A stretch of DNA of 64,000 bases from Gottschalkia purinilytica (lineage in GTDB: Bacteria > Bacillota > Clostridia > Tissierellales > Gottschalkiaceae): assembly GCF_001190785.1 (NCBI RefSeq), contig NZ_LGSS01000007.1:90792-154791 (forward strand), written 5' to 3'. How positions within the stretch are numbered: the stretch's first letter is position 1; each line of letters starts with the position of its first letter. Positions 35,191-44,602 of this stretch are shown in pieces. The position numbers and the translations under genes were made by a program. Under the pieces are notes generated by a model. The model ran no database searches and was not told the origin of the DNA. It saw only the letters and a program-made list of their open reading frames with translations.

Positions 35191-37830
35191 TTGAAGATTA
35201 TAGATATAAACGTGTTTAGAGGAAGAAATATATATAGTCATAAACCCGTAATCAAAGTATTAATCGATCTTGAAGATTTAAGTGATAAAACTACAATAGA
35301 ATTTGATAATTTTAATGATTACTTATTAGATCTATTTCCAAGTTTAATAGAGCATCATTGTGGTCTTGGAAAACATGGTGGGTTTGTTGAAAGAATTAGG
35401 GAAGGAACTTATTTTGCACATGTTGCTGAACATTTAACTCTGGAGCTTCAAGCAATACTAGGATATGAAGTGTTTTTTGGTAAAACTAGGGTAAAGGAAA
35501 GCCCTTCTTTATATAACATGATAATTGAATATAAGAATGAAAATGTAGCTATCGAATGTGTCAAACAATCAATTAATATTATTGATTGCATTATAAGAAA
35601 CGAGAATATTGATTTGGATAATATATTAGATAGCCTAAATAACATTAAGGAACGCTATGAACTAGGTCCAAGCTCTAGAGCTATTTTTGATGAAGCAAAA
35701 AAAAGAGGAATACCTATAAGAAGATTAGGAGATGAAAGTATTCTAGAACTTGGTTATGGAAAATATTCAAAACTAATTCAAGCTGCTTTAACTGATTCAA
35801 CTAGTGGAATATCCATAGATATTTCTTGTAATAAACAATTAACTAAACAACTTCTTGCGGAAAATAATATTCCTGTTGCTTATGGAGAGATAGCTAACAC
35901 AATAGATGAAGCATTAAGAATTGCTAGAGAAATTGGATATCCAGTTGTTTTAAAACCTCTAGATGGGAATCAAGGCAAAGGAGTTGTTCTTAATGTTAGT
36001 TCACCAAAAGAGCTAGAAGATAATTTTAATATACCAATAAGATATAGTAACAGTGTATTAGTAGAGAAATATATAAAAGGAAAAGATTATAGAGTACTTG
36101 TAGTTAAAGACAAAGTATGTGCAGTTGCTGAGAGAAGAGCACCAGAAATAATTGGAGATGGAATCCATACTATTAGGGAATTAGTTGACATAGAAAATAC
36201 AAGTGAATTAAGAGGATATGGTCATGAGAAACCTCAAACTAAAATAAGGCTTGATGAAATAGCATTAAATTATTTAGAGAAAAATAATTTAACAGAGTAT
36301 TCAATTCCACAATTGGGACAAATTGTTAAATTAAGAGGGAATGGGAATATTAGTACAGGTGGAAGTGCTGTGGAATGTACAAATGATATTCATCCATATA
36401 ATATAAAGATTGCTGTAGATGCAGCTAAAATTATTGGTTTAGATATTGCTGGAATTGATATTACTACTAAAGATATATCAAAGCCTATCACAGAATGTGA
36501 GGGTGCATTGATAGAAGTTAACGCAGTTCCAGGACTTCGTATGCACCTACATCCAACTATAGGTAATAGTATTAATGTTGCTTCTGATATTTTAGATTTT
36601 CTTTATCCAGAAGGTACTCCATATTCTATTCCTATTATTGCTACGACTGGAACAAATGGTAAAACTACAACTACAAGATTGATTGGTCACTCCCTTTCAT
36701 TATCTGGAAAGAAGGTAGGAATGACAACTTCAAGTGGAATTTATATTGATAATAAATGTATATTAGAAGGAGATAATACAGGACCTCTGAGTGCAAGAAA
36801 TGTATTAAGTTCTAAAGAAATAGATATTGCATTACTCGAGGTAGCAAGAGGAGGACTTGTAAGGAAAGGTTTAGGTTATGATGCTGCAGATGTTGGGATA
36901 TTAACAAATATTGGTGATGATCATATTGGGCTTGATGGTATAGAAAGCATTGAAGATTTAGCTTTTGCAAAAAGTTTAGTTTTAGAAGCAGTAAAACCTG
37001 ATGGCTATTCTGTACTAAATGCTGATGATAAAATGATTGAATATTTTATTAATAGAGCAAGTGGAAACTTAATTTTATTTTCTAAAACTTATGAAAATGA
37101 AATTTTAATTAGACACATTAAAGAAGGCAAGACTGCACTGTTTATAGAAGATGATAGTATATATGTATATGATAATTTTGAAAGAACCAAACTTATTGAC
37201 TTAAACAGTGTTCCAATCACATTTAATGGGATATTAGAATGTAATATAGAAAACGTACTTGCAGGATCTAGCGCTTTATATGCTTTAGGAACACCACTAG
37301 ATATTATTAGAGAGGGATTAAAGACATTTAAACCTGATGTAAATATGAATCCAGGTAGATTTAATATTTTTGAATTAAGAAATAGAAAAGTAATGATAGA
37401 TTATGGTCATAATATTGAAGGATATGAAGAGGTTGGAAAATTTGTAAGTAAACTAAATGTTCCTAGATCCATTGGTGTTATTGGAGTACCAGGTGATAGA
37501 TTAGATGAACAAATTTTTAATATAGGAGTAAAATGTTCTGAAATTTTCTCGAAAGTATATATAAAAGAGGATATGGTTTTAAGAGGAAGAAAACCAGGTG
37601 AGGTGGCTAATATACTTTATAAAGGATTATTAAGTGCTAATTTTAATGCTGATAACATTAAAATTGTACCATCAGAAATTGAAGCATTAAAAACTGCAGT
37701 TTCTGAATCTGAGGATGGGGATTTTATTACACTATTTTATGAAGAATTTGATCCAGCTATAAACTTGATCACTCAATTACAAAATGAGGAATTAAATAAA
37801 AATGATGTGGCTTTCTCAATGCTAGGTTAG
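35191..37830 (+). CDS. cphA: Cyanophycin synthetase
   Basis: An 879-residue ligase that builds the Asp backbone with Arg side chains from ATP, Asp and Arg. N-terminal domain (1-160), an ATP-grasp domain (DGNQGKGVVLNV, VEKYIKGKDYRVLVV, IEVNAVPGLRMHLHPT), and a Mur-ligase-like domain with P-loop ATTGTNGKTTTTRL (about residue 480). The length matches known CphA1. The start is TTG 35191 behind TAGGAGGG; the ATG at 35184 is out of frame. Synthesis and breakdown genes in one operon suggest a nitrogen store made and reused on demand. Confidence 0.95.
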   Translation: MKIIDINVFRGRNIYSHKPVIKVLIDLEDLSDKTTIEFDNFNDYLLDLFPSLIEHHCGLGKHGGFVERIREGTYFAHVAEHLTLELQAILGYEVFFGKTRVKESPSLYNMIIEYKNENVAIECVKQSINIIDCIIRNENIDLDNILDSLNNIKERYELGPSSRAIFDEAKKRGIPIRRLGDESILELGYGKYSKLIQAALTDSTSGISIDISCNKQLTKQLLAENNIPVAYGEIANTIDEALRIAREIGYPVVLKPLDGNQGKGVVLNVSSPKELEDNFNIPIRYSNSVLVEKYIKGKDYRVLVVKDKVCAVAERRAPEIIGDGIHTIRELVDIENTSELRGYGHEKPQTKIRLDEIALNYLEKNNLTEYSIPQLGQIVKLRGNGNISTGGSAVECTNDIHPYNIKIAVDAAKIIGLDIAGIDITTKDISKPITECEGALIEVNAVPGLRMHLHPTIGNSINVASDILDFLYPEGTPYSIPIIATTGTNGKTTTTRLIGHSLSLSGKKVGMTTSSGIYIDNKCILEGDNTGPLSARNVLSSKEIDIALLEVARGGLVRKGLGYDAADVGILTNIGDDHIGLDGIESIEDLAFAKSLVLEAVKPDGYSVLNADDKMIEYFINRASGNLILFSKTYENEILIRHIKEGKTALFIEDDSIYVYDNFERTKLIDLNSVPITFNGILECNIENVLAGSSALYALGTPLDIIREGLKTFKPDVNMNPGRFNIFELRNRKVMIDYGHNIEGYEEVGKFVSKLNVPRSIGVIGVPGDRLDEQIFNIGVKCSEIFSKVYIKEDMVLRGRKPGEVANILYKGLLSANFNADNIKIVPSEIEALKTAVSESEDGDFITLFYEEFDPAINLITQLQNEELNKNDVAFSMLG

Positions 37831-37920
37831 TAAGTTGCTATTTTTTTAGTAAAAGATTTGAGAATCTCTAACTTAAAACATGTAGTCAAATTTCTTTCAA
37901 ATGCACAGTTATATATAACA

Positions 37921-37954
37921 TAAAGGAAGGGTACAATTTCTAATCCTTCCTTTA
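37921..37954 (+). terminator. Terminator of the cyanophycin operon
   Basis: TAAAGGAAGG pairs with CCTTCCTTTA. The gap up to 38236 has nothing else I can name. Confidence 0.75.
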
Positions 37955-38236
37955 ATTATGTCTAAGATATGAATGATTGGGAGGGACGAGGATAGAGGTA
38001 AATTGTCCTATATGTAGTTGTCATAATGAGTAAGTTACATAAAAAACTCATTTACAGTAACATGGTAGGCAGTTTGTATAAGATTGTGACTTCTATTGAT
38101 CTGTATAGCTCATTTAAAAGGCTTGTGTTAAACTTTTTAGCTTTAGTATTGTAAATTAATATTTAAAGATTTTCTTTTTAAACTTTAATGCCAAATTTCA
38201 CGTCCTAAATTATATAATTACTAAATGTAATACAAA

Positions 38237-38266
38237 AGATGGCATATCAATCGTGATATGCCATCT
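38237..38266 (-). terminator. Terminator of the DUF2512 gene
   Basis: A perfect 13-bp stem AGATGGCATATCA with loop ATCG; on the minus strand a T4 follows. Confidence 0.75.
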
Positions 38267-38279
38267 GAAAAACTATTCA

Positions 38280-38735
38280 TTAATTTTCATTGTTATCGCG
38301 GTCGTCTTTATTGCTATCAATACTGAATTCATCTCCTGCTTCCATATTAAAATTAGTATGATTATTATGGGTGTCGCTGGTGTTCGGTGCAACTTCTTCG
38401 GTTTTAAGTAAATATATATGGAAGAAATATTCAAATATAGCAACAAGAATTCCAAAAATAATAAATGTAGTTATATTAGCTCTAAAACCGTAGGTAAATG
38501 TACCTATAATGTAAGCTGTTAACATAGCAAGTCCACCATCACCTAAAGAAGCAACTAGATTACCGAAGTTAGGAAGAATGAGCAGATCTCCTATTAAATA
38601 ATTTAATAATGTACCAGCTATAGCAACTGTTAGTACAAACCCAAATGTATTGTTTTCCAATAATGAGAATGCAATCCAAGTAGCTCCTAAAGTTGCTACA
38701 AACTTGACTAATAAAGCAGTTACTGTTTTGTTCAT
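38280..38735 (-). CDS. DUF2512 (YndM-like) membrane protein
   Basis: A 151-residue protein with four membrane segments (FVATLGATWIAFSLL, FGFVLTVAIAGTLLNYLIGDLLILP, LAMLTAYIIGTFTYGF, TFIIFGILVAIFEYFFH) and a hydrophilic Asn/Asp-rich tail. The pattern fits the DUF2512/YndM family of spore-forming Firmicutes, function unknown. AGGAGG stands before ATG 38735. Opposite in direction to its neighbours, with its own terminator. Confidence 0.75.
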   Translation of the reverse strand: MNKTVTALLVKFVATLGATWIAFSLLENNTFGFVLTVAIAGTLLNYLIGDLLILPNFGNLVASLGDGGLAMLTAYIIGTFTYGFRANITTFIIFGILVAIFEYFFHIYLLKTEEVAPNTSDTHNNHTNFNMEAGDEFSIDSNKDDRDNNEN

Positions 38736-38984
38736 TTTTTACCTCCTTCTGAGAATAGTATATTTCTATAATAGATTTTTCCTTTCTTTAAATCTAAATA
38801 GTTAAACTTTATTTACTTAAATAATAAGTTTAGTAAAAGTATGTGTAGAAATCCGTAAAATATTCAAGTTTTGATACTAGGAAGTACTTAAGATTTATAT
38901 AAAGATTAAACTGTTTAATCAAGTTTTAATATATCATTTAATAATAGTTTTATTAAAATATAGAAAAAAGGGTACCATTAAGCA

Positions 38985-39104
38985 GAGTTAAAAGGCATAG
39001 AAGTAAAACAAGAAGAAGAAAGATATACAAGTGGTTTTAGTACGTTTAATTTAGAAATTATAAATAAAAAGTATTATGATAAAAATCGTAGAATTGTAAG
39101 ATAG
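38985..39104 (+). other. Orphan coding-like fragment in the 38736-39323 gap
   Basis: A 39-codon open frame (ELKGIEVKQEEERYTSGFST followed by FNLEIINKKYYDKNRRIV) without start or ribosome site. It looks like a gene tail but no family is recognised. The rest of the gap shows nothing. Confidence 0.2.
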
Positions 39105-39323
39105 CCATTTACTATGAGATTTATTCTTTTGCAAGTTTAATTGTTTTCATAACAATACCGATATTTTGTTCTCTACCTATTTTATATTCAACAATAAAAA
39201 TATCTATCATACAAATCTTTTTACTGATTTTTTAGCTATTACCTATTATATACAATAGATAATAGGTTAATAATCTGTGAAAATAGGTATACTAATAAAA
39301 AATATATTCAAGGTAGGAATAAA

Positions 39324-40574
39324 ATGAAAAAACAATATTCAATGATTGCATTGGCTTCTCTTTGTGCATTCGTACTGTTTATGTTGGGAGCATGTAATTA
39401 TACTCAAAACAGTAGAAACAAACCTAATATTAAAAATAATCAAAATAATAGAAGTGATAATCAGTACGTTAAACTAGAATTAGATGGAGGTACTTATCCC
39501 ATTACTTACAGATTTCCGGCTGAGTTTGAAAAGCAGCAGGCGATTTGGATGCAGTGGCCATCAGAGGTATATAATCAAGATTCCCATCCTGTAAGTCCTG
39601 TTATTATTAACATCATGAAGGCTTTTGATCCGTATATTAGAGTTAATGTTATGGTACGCAATAATGATGATATCACCGAAATTAAAAACATGCTTAAAGA
39701 TAGTGGTTACTTTGGTACAAATATTCATTTTCACGTGATTAACCACTTATCTATATGGACAAGAGATGTTGGACCTATTTTCGTAAAAGACAGTCAAAAT
39801 AAACTGAACGTGGTGGACTTTGGTTTCAACAACTACAGTAGGGATGGCAGTAAGGATTATATTAATATAGAGAGTCAGGTGGACAAATCTGTCGCTAAAT
39901 TATACAAACTACCAGTGGTGGATACAAAACTTATTTCTGAGGGTGGTGCAATAGAGTCAAATGGTCAGGGAACATTAATGACAACAGAGTCGGTGGTTCT
40001 CAAGCGTAATCCTGAAATGACAAAGCAACAAATTGAGGATGAATATAAAAGAGTTCTAGGAGTTAAAAAAATCATCTGGTTAAAAAAAGGACTGGCTGAA
40101 GATGACCATATTACAAGTGGACACATCAATGAAATAGCGCGCTTTACAGATCCTAATACGATACTTTTAGCTCAGATTCTTCCAGAGGACAGATATGTGA
40201 ATGAAGCTTCTCGTGAATCCTATTTGCGGCTTGAAGAAAACTATAATATACTTCGGAATGCAACAGACCAGGATGGAAAACCTTTTAATATTATAAGGAT
40301 TCCAATGCCCCCTACAATTTATCAGAAACCAGTTGACACGGGGAAAATACCCATACGAAGCTATTTGAACTATGCTGTTACAAACGGCGTAGTGATTATG
40401 CAGACTTATTGGAAGCCCGGATTATCCAGTGAATTAAAACAAACGGAAGATAGAGTCAAAAACATATTGCGTGATGCATTCTCCAGACGGGATGTTATTG
40501 GCATTGATGCCGAAAATTTAAATCTTTGGGGAGGCGGAATTCATTGTATAACTCAACATATGCCTGCAGATTAG
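39324..40574 (+). CDS. Agmatine deiminase-family lipoprotein
   Basis: A 416-residue member of the agmatine deiminase/peptidyl-arginine deiminase family, which removes the guanidino nitrogen of agmatine or arginine residues. N-terminal signal with lipobox LGAC (cysteine at about 24), so it is membrane anchored outside, unlike cytosolic AguA. Catalytic parts: IWTRDVGPIFV, ITSGHINEIARF and the cysteine in WGGGIHCIT. A linker rich in Asn follows the lipobox. AGGTAGG precedes the ATG. Its place next to cyanophycin genes hints at arginine metabolism, but it faces outward. Confidence 0.85.
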   Translation: MKKQYSMIALASLCAFVLFMLGACNYTQNSRNKPNIKNNQNNRSDNQYVKLELDGGTYPITYRFPAEFEKQQAIWMQWPSEVYNQDSHPVSPVIINIMKAFDPYIRVNVMVRNNDDITEIKNMLKDSGYFGTNIHFHVINHLSIWTRDVGPIFVKDSQNKLNVVDFGFNNYSRDGSKDYINIESQVDKSVAKLYKLPVVDTKLISEGGAIESNGQGTLMTTESVVLKRNPEMTKQQIEDEYKRVLGVKKIIWLKKGLAEDDHITSGHINEIARFTDPNTILLAQILPEDRYVNEASRESYLRLEENYNILRNATDQDGKPFNIIRIPMPPTIYQKPVDTGKIPIRSYLNYAVTNGVVIMQTYWKPGLSSELKQTEDRVKNILRDAFSRRDVIGIDAENLNLWGGGIHCITQHMPAD

Positions 40575-40646
40575 CTTTATTAATATGTGAAAGTCTTTAA
40601 ATTGCTATTCGAGTAAGGAATTATATAGACGGTATTAAATGATACA

Positions 40647-40684
40647 AAAAATGCAAGTAAACTAGCTAGTTTACTTGCATTTTT
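40647..40684 (+). terminator. Terminator of the deiminase gene
   Basis: A perfect 38-base palindrome, arm AAAAATGCAAGTAAACTAG, ending in T5. Confidence 0.8.
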
Positions 40685-40689
40685 ATTAT

Positions 40690-41038
40690 ATCAGATCGAG
40701 AGAACTGAGGACAAATCGTATTTTGGAAAGATTAATTTTAAAGAGTTTGGCGTTAATTCAATTCCTTTAAATGTGCTAATGTCGATTAAGGGAACTCCGC
40801 TAGAAAATAATAAGATATTATCTCCTTTTGAGGTTTTAAAAACTATGGCACTATATAGGTATATTATACTCAATTCGTATATAAGATATGCCGAAGGAAG
40901 AAGGCAATCGGAGATAAACAGGAATTAGGATTTAAAGCAGGAGTGAATGCGGCATTAGTAGGAAATTATTTAATTACTATAGGACGTAATATTGAAGAAG
41001 ATAAAGAGATGATTACTTGTGTAGGTATGAAGATATAA
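40690..41038 (+). pseudogene. Biotin synthase remnant (3' third)
   Basis: The frame reads EFGVNSIPLNVLMSIKGTPL then LSPFEVLKTMALYRYI, SYIRYAEGRR, and, after a one-base frameshift near 40908, ELGFKAGVNAALVGNYL and NIEEDKEMI. This is the C-terminal third of a canonical BioB, keeping the arginine (SYIRYAEGR) that binds the 2Fe-2S cluster. The radical-SAM cysteine region is gone. A complete BioB-like gene lies 2 kb downstream. Confidence 0.75.
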
Positions 41039-41593
41039 CTTAGTAAAACAGTATATAGGGATATTATCTATTTTTATTAGAATTAAATCCATAAAAACAT
41101 TTAATAGATAAGAAATTCATTGTTTTAGTAGTGAGAATTTGAGTTGTTAGAAATATTGATGTCATTTGACTTTATAACCTTAGTATGCTAGAGTGTGTAA
41201 TAAAATGTAAATCAAGTAAAAAAATTCAAGGCAATCAATGGATGTTAATTTAAACTGATATATGAGTAAAGGTGCTATATATTCCAAACTATTCTAAATA
41301 TAAGCTTATATTTAAATAAAAATAGAACAAAACAGTTTTTTATAGCTCAGAGGAATTATACATATTTATAAACCATTATATATAATTTCTGTTATGTATC
41401 TGGTCAAAACGAACATTTTAAGCTTTTAAAATTAAAGACTTTGATGAAATTAGCTTCTATAGAATATCTGTTCCTTTTTCATAATTTTAATTTTTATACA
41501 GAGAAGATACATGGTAAGAATTTTATGGCGAATTATAGCTTAAGTTAACGTTCATGATATCTTATCACAAAAATTATTTTGAGGAGGTATTTT
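41039..41593 (+). other. Long A+T-rich gap before the symporter
   Basis: I see no gene, known riboswitch or BirA-type operator in this stretch; only the GAGGAGGT site at 41580-41587 of the next gene. Confidence 0.3.
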
Positions 41594-42949
41594 ATGGTAG
41601 TAGCATTAATTATTTATGTATTACTTTTTTTGGGAATTGGCTTGTACAATTACTTTCAAGCTAATAGCTATGACGACTATGTTGTTGCAGGTAGAAAGCA
41701 ATCACAGCCTATTATATTAATGTCACTATTATCCACTATTATTGGAGGATCAGCAACTTTTGGTACTGCAGATATGGTTTATAATATGGGTTTTCCAGCT
41801 TTTTGGTGGCTTGGTGTAGGTGGTATTGGACTTATTCTACAATCTATTTTTTTATCTAAAAAGATTAGAGACTTTGACGCCTATACATTGCCTGACATTG
41901 CTAATAAAATTGTTGGCGAAGGTGGAAAACTAATTATTGCTTTTATTATAGTAACATCATGGACTGGAATTATTGCTTCTCAATTTACAGCTTTATCACA
42001 GATATTTTCTGTAATTACAGGATCGTCAAATACTTTAGCTTTGCTAATTATCGTATCAATAACAGTAATTATATATACGGCAATTGGAGGACAACTTTCT
42101 GTTATAAAAACTGATGCTATTCAGTTTGTTATTTTAGCAATAGGTATAGTATGTACTTTTTACTATCTTTTCTTTAGTGGTGCCCAAATGAATGTAGCAA
42201 GTGTGTTTTCTAATATAGAATTATTTAACGATAAATTTAATTGGCTTAACCTTATAAATCTATTATTTATTGTAGGGGGAACTTATTTCATTGGGCCAGA
42301 TATGTTTTCAAGAAACTTAGCAGCGAAGGATGGAAAGGTTGCTAAAAAAGCTGCTTTTAATGCAGGAATATTGTTATTTTTCTTTAGTTTTTTAATAACT
42401 TCAATAGGTCTTTGGGCAAAACTAAATATTACTGATTTAGGTAATGAGAATCCTTTAGTTTATATGATATCAAACCATCTTCCAACATCAATAGGTATAG
42501 CTCTAGCTATAGGTCTGGTATCTGCTCTTATATCATCTGCTGATACTTGTTTAATTACGACAGCTACTATCATTGAAAATGACATTTTAAAACGAAACAA
42601 AGTGTCAGATACTAGGATATTTGTATTAGCTATTGGATTAATCTCTCTTTTGATTGCAGTATTAAAACAAGATATTATCTCGTTACTATTGGGAGCTTAT
42701 TCTGTTTATGCACCGGGGATAGTATGTCCATTACTTATAGCAATTTGGTTTTATAAGAAAAAAGAAATTAATAAGATTTTATGGTTTTTAGCTATTATTG
42801 TAGGAGGTAGCAGTGGAATATTAGATAACTTTCTTAAGATAAAATACTTACCTTTAATAGGTATGGGGTGTTCGCTGATTTTAAGTGTTCTGTCTGTTTT
42901 CTTATCAAATGAATATGAGCAATCCTCAGATAAAAATTTGAGTATTTAG
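41594..42949 (+). CDS. Sodium:solute symporter (SSS family)
   Basis: A 451-residue transporter with about 13 membrane segments in the LeuT-like SSS fold. VAGRKQSQPIILMSLLSTIIGGSATFG is the N-terminal signature, and SALISSADTCLITTATI the sodium-site segment of TM8. The substrate is not predictable. ATG 41594 follows GAGGAGGT by 6 bases; the TTG at 41579 is upstream of that site. It is followed 41 bases later by the BioB-like gene, with which it probably forms an operon; import of a sulfur- or biotin-related compound is possible. Confidence 0.82.
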   Translation: MVVALIIYVLLFLGIGLYNYFQANSYDDYVVAGRKQSQPIILMSLLSTIIGGSATFGTADMVYNMGFPAFWWLGVGGIGLILQSIFLSKKIRDFDAYTLPDIANKIVGEGGKLIIAFIIVTSWTGIIASQFTALSQIFSVITGSSNTLALLIIVSITVIIYTAIGGQLSVIKTDAIQFVILAIGIVCTFYYLFFSGAQMNVASVFSNIELFNDKFNWLNLINLLFIVGGTYFIGPDMFSRNLAAKDGKVAKKAAFNAGILLFFFSFLITSIGLWAKLNITDLGNENPLVYMISNHLPTSIGIALAIGLVSALISSADTCLITTATIIENDILKRNKVSDTRIFVLAIGLISLLIAVLKQDIISLLLGAYSVYAPGIVCPLLIAIWFYKKKEINKILWFLAIIVGGSSGILDNFLKIKYLPLIGMGCSLILSVLSVFLSNEYEQSSDKNLSI

Positions 42950-42990
42950 TTTAGAGTTATATTTTGTTAATTAAGAGGGAAGAGAGGGTT

Positions 42991-43983
42991 ATGAAAAATA
43001 TAGTTTCAAGTTTATTAGAGAAAGTTATTGAGGGTAATCTGATTGATGCTAACGAAGCATTAGAATTAGCTGAAAACGCTGAAACCACAGAATTACTTGA
43101 AGCTTCAAATAAAATTAGGAATATTAATAGAGGAAATCTTGTGAACTTGTGTGGTGTAATGAATATCAAATCAGGAAAGTGTAGTGAAGATTGTAGATAT
43201 TGCTCTCAATCAGCTTACTATATGACCAATGTCAAGTCCTATGACCTTGTTGACGTTGATGAGGTTGTTGAATTTGCAAAAAAATATCAAGAAAAAGGAG
43301 TCAATTGTTTTGGCATAAGTACAAGTGGAAAAGCTTTTTCAGACTTAAATAAGGAAAAGGTTTATGATATTTATAAAGCTCTTTCTCGTGAGACAACAAT
43401 GAGATTATGTGGCGCCCATGGTTTATTAAAAGAAGAAGAAGCATATCGTTTGAAAGAAGCTGGACTATGTTGTTATCAGCATAACTTGCAAACATCAAAG
43501 GAGTTTTTTACAGAAGTTTGTACTACACATTTTTACGATGATAGAATGAATACAATAAAATATGCTCAGAAAGCAGGTTTAGATACCTGCAGTGGAGGGA
43601 TTATGGGATTAGGTGAAACTATGAAGGATAGAATTGAAATGACTATGACACTAAGAGAACTTAATGTCATGAATATTCCAGTTAATACACTAAATCCTGT
43701 TGAAGGTACTCCTCTAGGTGATAGACCAGTTTCTATAACTCGTGAGGAAGTATTAAGAAATATAGCTATTTATCGATTTATTATACCTAAGGCTAATTTC
43801 ATTTATGGTGCTGGGAGAGTACTTTTAGGAGAAGAACAGCATATGGCTTTTAGAGCAGGGATGAGTGGAATAGTGGTAGGTAATTTTTTAACAACACCAG
43901 GAAATTGTATAGAAGAGGATGTTGAAATGCTAAGAAACGAAGGATTTATGTTAACTAGTGATAAGGGTTCTTATGCAATTTAA
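42991..43983 (+). CDS. bioB: BioB-like radical SAM enzyme
   Basis: A 330-residue radical SAM protein of the biotin synthase family. The SAM cluster motif is CSEDCRYCSQS; cysteines matching the auxiliary cluster ligands are in VNCFGIS, MRLCGAHG and DTCSGGI; YQHNLQTS is the family block. At the position of the conserved cluster arginine (VRLSAGR, YIRYAGGR in usual BioBs) it has NFIYGAGR, so the arginine is missing. It may be a BioB with a different auxiliary cluster or a paralogue making another thioether. ATG 42991 is preferred over 42964 because AGAGAGGG precedes it. Coupled to the symporter. Confidence 0.75.
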   Translation: MKNIVSSLLEKVIEGNLIDANEALELAENAETTELLEASNKIRNINRGNLVNLCGVMNIKSGKCSEDCRYCSQSAYYMTNVKSYDLVDVDEVVEFAKKYQEKGVNCFGISTSGKAFSDLNKEKVYDIYKALSRETTMRLCGAHGLLKEEEAYRLKEAGLCCYQHNLQTSKEFFTEVCTTHFYDDRMNTIKYAQKAGLDTCSGGIMGLGETMKDRIEMTMTLRELNVMNIPVNTLNPVEGTPLGDRPVSITREEVLRNIAIYRFIIPKANFIYGAGRVLLGEEQHMAFRAGMSGIVVGNFLTTPGNCIEEDVEMLRNEGFMLTSDKGSYAI

Positions 43984-44049
43984 TTTATATAATTAAATCA
44001 TTCAATAAATAGTTAAGAAAATTAAGCGAAATGCTAGAAAAACTATGAA

Positions 44050-44221
44050 GAGTTGTAGAGGTCACTATTGGCATCTCAATGTATCTAGTATAAAAAGTGC
44101 TATTATAGGACTTAGAAATATTACACTACACAATTACAAAAAAATAAATATAGATATACTATAAAAGTTAGTAGAAAATCATTTATAGGATTTTAGAGAA
44201 GTTATAGAAGTAATAAGATAG
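44050..44221 (+). pseudogene. Decayed copy of the MNT-linked HEPN gene
   Basis: The frame from 44099 reads AIIGLRNITLHNYKKINIDIL, stop, KLVENHL, stop, DFREVIEVIR, matching the end of the intact HEPN gene at 53349-53747 almost residue for residue, with the R-x4-H-x-Y motif kept. The bases before (44050-44098) match an earlier part of that gene, so about 100 bases were deleted. The copy even keeps its terminator. Confidence 0.8.
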
Positions 44222-44222
44222 G

Positions 44223-44251
44223 CCTGGACGAGATATAATTATCTGTTCAGG
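44223..44251 (+). terminator. HEPN-type terminator, first copy
   Basis: CCTGGACG...CTGTTCAGG stem and T6, the same sequence as at 53749 and 56011 with a few changes. The rest of the 43984-44602 gap has no gene. Confidence 0.6.
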
Positions 44252-44602
44252 TTTTTTATTTATTATGAAAATGTTTATATGGACAAAAAACTCTAATGGA
44301 ATCTCAGAATAAATTGAATATTTAAATATAGAATTAAGTTTGAATATATAAATAAAATAGAATATTATTTTATCGATATAGAAAAGGGACGTACTAACAC
44401 GAAATAAGCAAGTAAGCAAAAAAATAGAGGGTTTCCATACTTATATGGTATAATATGGGTTACTAGTAAGTGATTACAGGGAAAATAAAATTAATAAAAT
44501 ATGGATTGATAATTAGATTAGGGAAATTATACAACCTCTTAATGTCAAGTAAGAATCTGTTTAAGAAGGAAAAATAAATTTAAATATAACAGGAGATCAT
44601 AT

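Noticed and set aside
41039..41593. BirA operator or other biotin control site before the symporter
   Set aside because: No TTGTAAAC-type inverted repeat of the right spacing is visible.
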